From assembly GCA_003427395.1 (NCBI GenBank), contig BFEA01000537.1, positions 919,417 to 942,657 of the forward strand: a stretch of DNA of 23,241 bases, in the 5' to 3' direction. The stretch comes from Chara braunii (Eukaryota > Streptophyta > Charophyceae > Charales > Characeae). The notes under the pieces were generated by a model, which worked only from the letters and a program-made list of their open reading frames with translations, ran no database searches and had not been told where the DNA came from. This document shows positions 19,425 through 23,241 of this stretch, piece after piece. Position numbers and translations under genes: made by a program. Every line of letters begins with the position of its first letter. Within the stretch, counting starts at the first letter, position 1.

Positions 19425-20120
19425 CACACTTGCCTCGTATGAAATGAGAGTTCCACCCTTAACACCTGCCAACATCGTGTCAGTGACCTCCATGCAGTAC
19501 CCGTTCTTTTTCTTGACCATATGCTTCAGGATTCTCAAGTCCCCAATGGTGCCAAGATTGTGACCATTGGAAATAAATAATAATTCCCTTCCCTCAACAA
19601 CTAGCTTGTCCAACACGCCGCTGTTCAGCATAGTTGGCAACACATCGAAATGACCAGGAGGGTACCAAGCATCCTTATCCCTTCTTCCCTTGTTCGGCAG
19701 GGAAATGAAGTCATCCACAACTACAGGAGGATACCGACTGTGATTGAACGCGAGCAGCCCGAGCCCAAAGTTCTTGTACTTCCCCCCACAATCACACGAG
19801 GATACTGACTCTGATTGAACGCGAGCAGCCTGAGCCCAAAGTTCTCGCACTTCTTGACAATATTTGGAGTATCCTCATGCAGGTTGAAAGAATTCATTAG
19901 GATCAAGGGCACATCAGCACTATACTTTGAGCACCTCAATTTGCTTGACAATCCACACCAAGGAACGTCCAAGTCATTGCGAATGACAATGGCAGACTTG
20001 GGGTCAATGCATCCCATCTTCATGAAAACCAGTTTGGAGAGAATTGACTTCACCTCCTCATCAGACACCTCCTTGAGAAAGTCATACGGAACCCGAAAAT
20101 CTTTTGTCGGGGCCTTGATT
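19425..20120 (-). pseudogene. UGP: UTP-glucose-1-phosphate uridylyltransferase (UGPase) fragment
   Basis: UGPase makes UDP-glucose from UTP and glucose-1-phosphate in the cytosol. The minus strand shows family blocks in order: VPYDFLKEVSDEE, MGCIDPKSAI, DVPLILMNSFNLHEDT, FNQSQYPRV, WYPPGH, NSGVLDKL, LRILKHMVKKKNGYCMEVT and VKGGTLISYE. That is roughly the N-terminal half of a protein of about 470 residues. Between the LVFMK and MGC blocks the conserved glycine-rich nucleotide-binding loop (GGLGTT type) is missing (near 20020). The NSDNLG substrate motif reads NGHNLG. A 71-bp tandem duplication at 19715-19856 shifts the frame, and another one-base shift lies near 20110. The rest of the gene is absent. 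Known plant UGPase genes have many introns, yet this stretch reads through without any, so a retro-copy is likely. GAG|GCAAGT at its 3' edge could instead be a GC-type splice donor. Inactive either way. Confidence 0.92.
19715..19856. repeat. 71-bp tandem duplication inside the UGPase copy
   Basis: The block starting CCACAAC at 19715 recurs at 19786 as CCACAAT and stays similar for about 70 bp, through ATTGAACGCGAGCAGCC and GAGCCCAAAGTTCT. It repeats the FNQSQYP-coding part. A length of 71 is not a multiple of three, so it breaks the frame. Confidence 0.9.
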
Positions 20121-20418
20121 TATCCCATTCCACAGGTGTTGCGCTCTCACTCAAGTATCAAGGAAGAAGTTTGAGAACAGTGAGAGTGCGCCAACGCACA
20201 CTTACCTTCATTCCACACTCCTTACTTTCCAGTACTTTCCCTTTGTCTTCCTTTGCTTTGTCTTTTGTCCATCTTTTCTCTTTGCTTATCTCCTCTTTCT
20301 TTACTCTGCCTCCTTTGCCATTATAGCACATAGGGATGCGAGCAGCTCGCGCTAGACTTCATCATTGTGGTGAGCCTTGTACGTATGAGGCACAGTAAAG
20401 GGAGAGCTAAAAGGAAAA
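20121..20418. other. No gene; pyrimidine-rich stretch
   Basis: 20217-20325 is rich in CTTT runs. A GCGAGC-A-GCTCGC near-palindrome lies at 20338-20350. On the minus strand, weak similarity to the UGPase block before VPYD may extend to about 20160 but with several shifts. Confidence 0.4.
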
Positions 20419-20700
20419 ATGACCAAAAATTTGAAGAAAAAAAAGCGGTTTCAGTGTGCTCTTCATGTTTGTCTTCTGTATTCTGGTGTTTGTTTTGCAA
20501 AGTGTGCCAGAGAGAGAGATGACTCAGATGCTATGGTGGATGGGGAGGTGGAGGTGGAAAAAGGTGTGAAGGTGCTTGTCTATGGAGGGTGGGTGAAGAA
20601 GGTGGAGGTGGAAGAAGGTGTGAAGGTGCTTGGGTATGGTGGATGTGTCGAGGTGGAGATGGAAGAAGGTGTGAAAGGGCTTTGTTATGGTGGATCCTAA
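20419..20700 (+). CDS. Small ORF with three in-frame Val-Glu repeats
   Basis: A 93-codon frame opens at ATG 20419. It has a Lys-rich start (NLKKKKRF), a Cys-containing hydrophobic stretch, and three copies of a VEVE-K/E-GVKVL-x-YGG peptide. The repeats start in DNA at 20545, 20599 and 20650, with periods of 54 and 51 bp, both multiples of three. I do not recognise a family. Conservation of frame in a minisatellite is expected for a third of repeat lengths, so it is weak evidence of coding. It may be a chance frame over a GGTGGA-type minisatellite. Confidence 0.25.
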   Translation: MTKNLKKKKRFQCALHVCLLYSGVCFAKCARERDDSDAMVDGEVEVEKGVKVLVYGGWVKKVEVEEGVKVLGYGGCVEVEMEEGVKGLCYGGS

Positions 20701-20751
20701 GCTTCCGGTCCCTACCTACTTGCGTGGTCTCAATGTTCGAACCATCCGAAA

Positions 20752-20900
20752 ACCCAGATTTGCGAAATGCAGACTTGGAACAGACATTCAGACTTTGCGA
20801 AAAACTCAGACTGCGAAAAACTCATATTTGCGAATTTCCAGTTTTTGCCAATTTCGCTAGGGGAGGGAGAGCTGAAAAACACAGATTTGCGTTTGGTGGC
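20752..20900. repeat. Short TTGCGAA-containing degenerate repeat
   Basis: TTGCGAA or CTGCGAA occurs at 20760, 20795, 20811 and 20828, with a related TTTGCGTTT near 20886. Each is mostly preceded by a CAGA or CTCA-type lead. The period is about 17 bp or multiples of it. Confidence 0.5.
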
Positions 20901-21052
20901 CTAAACGAGGTCAGATGGCAACATAACTTCATAGACCCTTTGTCGATACCCTACTGGTGACCCTCCTAAAATATGGTCTGATTCCGTCGTTGTTTGCCCC
21001 TACTGCCTGTTTCGGGCACCGCCCAAGGCTCTAAGTCACTAGTTCGGGGAAA

Positions 21053-21160
21053 TCCATTTTCCGTTTTCACGGGAAAATGGACTTTGATGGCCTGGCGGCT
21101 TTGCAAGCCATCTATATATGCCTAGGATATGGGGCCTGTTCAGTCCCCGCCCCCATATCC
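21053..21160. promoter_or_regulatory. Two strong hairpins flanking a TATA-like box
   Basis: TCCATTTTCC (21053-21062) and GGAAAATGGA (21072-21081) form a perfect 10-bp stem. GGATATGGGG (21125-21134) and CCCCATATCC (21151-21160) form another. Between them CTATATATG (21112-21120) matches a plant TATA box, with the second hairpin at start-site distance. This could be an RNA polymerase II promoter or an LTR promoter region. Only the sequence features are seen. Confidence 0.35.
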
Positions 21161-21324
21161 CCTGCCTGGTGGAGTTGGTTTTTCGGCACCCCGGGCCGCA
21201 TTGACCCATCAACTATTTCGGCCCGTTCTTTGCTTACGGGACTTGGACGGTGGTGTCTCAACAGCGGTAGTAATCAAGAGTTTGACCAAGCATCAACAAC
21301 AACAACGTCAGGCACAACATCAGC
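21159..21324. repeat. First copy of the artefactual 166-bp duplication
   Basis: Identical at every position to 21363-21528. The copies are separated only by the 38-bp adaptor junction. Perfect identity around a synthetic sequence marks the duplication as an assembly or library artefact, not biology. Confidence 0.95.
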
Positions 21325-21362
21325 CTGTCTCTTATACACATCTAGATGTGTATAAGAGACAG
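21325..21362. other. Nextera mate-pair junction adaptor (Tn5 mosaic ends)
   Basis: CTGTCTCTTATACACATCT (21325-21343) is the 19-bp Tn5 mosaic end. AGATGTGTATAAGAGACAG (21344-21362) is its reverse complement. This back-to-back pair with no cargo is the circularisation junction of Nextera mate-pair libraries. It is a contaminant left in the scaffold. Confidence 0.98.
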
Positions 21363-21528
21363 CCCCTGCCTGGTGGAGTTGGTTTTTCGGCACCCCGGGC
21401 CGCATTGACCCATCAACTATTTCGGCCCGTTCTTTGCTTACGGGACTTGGACGGTGGTGTCTCAACAGCGGTAGTAATCAAGAGTTTGACCAAGCATCAA
21501 CAACAACAACGTCAGGCACAACATCAGC
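21363..21528. repeat. Second copy of the artefactual 166-bp duplication
   Basis: Exact copy of 21159-21324, continuing after 21528 into CAGCAGCAG and unique sequence. The true locus most likely holds one copy and no adaptor. Confidence 0.95.
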
Positions 21529-21586
21529 AGCAGCAGCTACATTCTCGTATCCACCCCCCTTTCCTTACCGTGTTCGAATAGAGCAA

Positions 21587-21598
21587 GGGGGGGGGGGG
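21587..21598. repeat. G12 homopolymer
   Basis: Twelve consecutive guanines between the Q/P-coding stretch and the satellite region. Run length may be unreliable in short-read assembly. Confidence 0.9.
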
Positions 21599-21699
21599 TG
21601 AAGCGGCATTCAAATAAAGCATGGGGGGAGGATTAGTATGTCATTCAAATACAGCACATGGGGGTGAGTTGCCTCAGATACAGAGTGTTTACTATGTAC

Positions 21700-23030
21700 A
21701 TAAAACCATGTCAAGAAAATGGACAAAGATAGAAGTTGCACCCTTCATCCAAGTGAAAATTTCGACAAAGTATAAAATGGGAGTGAGTGAAACTCACTTG
21801 CATGCTTGGAAACACAAACAACAAAGTGGAGAAATACTTTGCGGAGGGAAAATGGACTAAGCATGAGCATATGATGACATCAAAAGCGAGAAGAGCAAGA
21901 AATGGAGTTGTGATTCACACCCAAGTGAGAAAATGACAAAAAAATGAAGGACAAGTGAGTGTAACTCACTCTCATGCATAGAAACTCAAAATGCAAAGTG
22001 GCGAAATACTTTGCAGTGGAAAAATGGACAAAGCATGAGCATATGATGTCATCAACACTAAGATGAGCAAAAAATGGAGTTGCGTTTCACACCTAAGTGA
22101 GAAGATGATAAAAAAGTTACGAGAGAGTGAGTGAAACTCACTCTCATGCATAGGAACTCGAAATGCAAAATGGCGAAATACTTTGCAGTGGGGAAATGGA
22201 CAAAGCACGGGCATATGATCACATTGACACTAAGAAGAACAAAAACAAAAGTAGCGAATCACTCCCAAGTGAAGGTTTGAGCAAAAGATGAAAGGAGAGT
22301 TAGTGAAACTTACTCTCAAGCTAGAAAACACAAAACTCAAAGTGTTGATTTACAATGGAATGAGAAAAATAGACAATGCATGAGTAAATGATGGCTAGAA
22401 CACTAAAACAAGCAAGGACAAAAGTGACGATTCACTTCCAAGTGAAGATTTGATCAAAAGATGAAGAGCTCAAACTAGAAAACACAAAATGCAAAGTGTC
22501 GACTCACAATGAAAGGGGAGAATGGACAATGCATGAGTAGATAATGGCTAGAACATTAAAACAAGCAAGGACAAAAGTGGCGATTCACCCCCAAGTGAAA
22601 ATTTGAGCAAAAGATGAAGGAAAAGTAAGTGAAACTCAGTCTCAAGCTAGAAAACACAAAACACAAAGTGTCGATTTACAATGTAGAGGGAAAATGGACA
22701 AGGCATACGAAGATGATGACCATAACATTAAAACAAGCAAGGATAAAAATGGTGAATTACTCCCAAGTGAAGATTTGAGCAAAAGATGAAGGAAGAGTGA
22801 GTGAAACTCACTCTCAGACTAGAAAACACAAACACAAAGTGTCGATTTACAATGGAGAGGGAAAATGGACAATGCATGAGAAGATGATGACCATAACATT
22901 AAAACCTGCAAGGACAAAAGTGGCGAATTACTCCCAAGTGAAGATTTGGGTAAAAGTTGAAGGGAGAGTGAGGGAAACTCACTCTCAAGTTTAGAAAACA
23001 CAAACCACAAAGTGTTGAATAACAATAGAG
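21700..23030. repeat. 172-bp satellite array, about eight monomers
   Basis: A monomer boundary motif of type GAGTGAGTGAAACTCACTC starts at 21781, 21953, 22125, 22297, about 22466 (mostly deleted), 22623, 22795 and 22966. The spacing is 172, 172, 172, then 326 over two units, 172 and 171. A partial monomer precedes 21781. Monomers 1-3 (CATGCATAG, GGCGAAATACTTTGCAG) and 4-8 (AGCTAGAAAACACAAA, GTGTCGATTTACAATG) are two subfamilies. Shared blocks are AAATGGACAA, GCATGAG and CCAAGTGAA. The boundary motif is an 8-bp inverted repeat (GAGTGAGT / ACTCACTC) around three bases. The length is in the nucleosomal range typical of centromeric or heterochromatic satellites. Confidence 0.92.
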
Positions 23031-23099
23031 AGGAAAAACGGACAATATGAAGGTGATCTCAGATGGGGAAGCTACTTCCTACTCTCCCCATGCTTAGTG

Positions 23100-23241
23100 T
23101 GTTAGTTATGGAGTGCAAGAGAGAGGAGGAGAGAGGAGAGGAAGGAGATGGAAGAAGATGAAAAATAATTAGGAGAAGAAGAAAGAGAGAAGAAGAAGAA
23201 GAAGAAGAAGAAGAAGAAAAAAAAAAAAAAGAAGAGGAAGA
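23100..23241. repeat. Purine-rich (GAA)n/(GGA)n tract
   Basis: Almost pure A/G on the plus strand, with (GAA) runs from about 23190 and an A13 stretch near 23217-23230. It continues to the window end, and its length is probably uncertain in the assembly. Confidence 0.9.

Larger units (their letters stand above)
21077..21601 (+). other. Open frame interrupted by library adaptor
   Basis: A frame from ATG 21077 runs into the adaptor at 21325 and ends at 21355. Skipping the adaptor and one 166-bp copy (204 bp, a multiple of three) keeps the frame open through an Ala/Thr and Pro-rich tail to TGA 21599-21601, about 106 codons in all. It overlaps the hairpins and TATA-like box, so it may not be a gene. 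Peptides read across the adaptor (such as SYTHLDVYKRQ) are artefacts. Confidence 0.3.

Noticed and set aside
21325-21362. Natural transposon with inverted ends
   Set aside because: The ends are the synthetic Tn5 mosaic end, back to back with no cargo, and flanked by 166-bp identical copies instead of a 9-bp target duplication.

Overview
The window looks like nuclear DNA from a streptophyte (green-plant lineage), and it is repeat-rich. The evidence is a plant-type L1-like LINE, a Ty3/gypsy gag-protease relic, a U6 snRNA copy, a fragment of plant-like UDP-glucose pyrophosphorylase, and long AT-rich, satellite and microsatellite stretches. A charophyte alga (for example Chara) or a seed-free land plant fits the style of the LINE and gag, but that is an impression and not something the sequence proves. 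No intact conventional gene is visible; almost everything recognisable is a mobile element, a retro-copy or a tandem repeat.

Layout. 1-841: no gene, with a diverged 120-bp duplication at 561-770. 858-6046: a 5'-truncated L1-like LINE with an A16 tail, flanked by a perfect 16-bp target-site duplication (842-857 and 6045-6060); its ORF2 carries five in-frame stops, one frameshift and one N. 6295-6470: a tRNA-derived SINE-like element. 6481-6600: a 29-bp minisatellite. 6625-6753 (minus): a U6 snRNA retropseudogene with an A-rich tail. 7769-7838: (CT)35. 8814-9542 (minus): an unidentified 242-codon ORF. 9981-10936: a candidate LTR followed by a Met-tRNA-type primer binding site at 10940.

12210-14351 is a decayed Ty3/gypsy gag-protease without reverse transcriptase. 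It is followed by an unusual array of at least ten copies of a 19-bp core (TTTGTTTCTAAGATGAATG) set in non-repeated spacers of about 45-85 bp (14422-15875). A 0.7-kb foldback element has inserted into one spacer (14832-15538). Next come an AT-rich repeat with an alternating A/B organisation (16078-16790) and an 81-bp duplication (17292-17453). 17454-19400 holds no recognisable gene. 19425-20120 (minus) is a broken, apparently intronless UGPase copy. 20419-20700 is a small repeat-bearing ORF.

21159-21528 is an assembly or library artefact: a head-to-head pair of Tn5 mosaic ends (the Nextera mate-pair junction) between two identical 166-bp copies. From about 21700 to 23030 there is a satellite of 172-bp monomers, each with a conserved hairpin, running into a purine-rich (GAA)n tract at the window end.

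How the parts relate: LINE, SINE-like element, U6 copy and perhaps the UGPase copy are all plausible products of one poly(A)-dependent LINE machinery. The gag-protease relic and the repeat fields downstream of it may be one large non-autonomous LTR element, but no matching LTR pair was found, so that remains inference.
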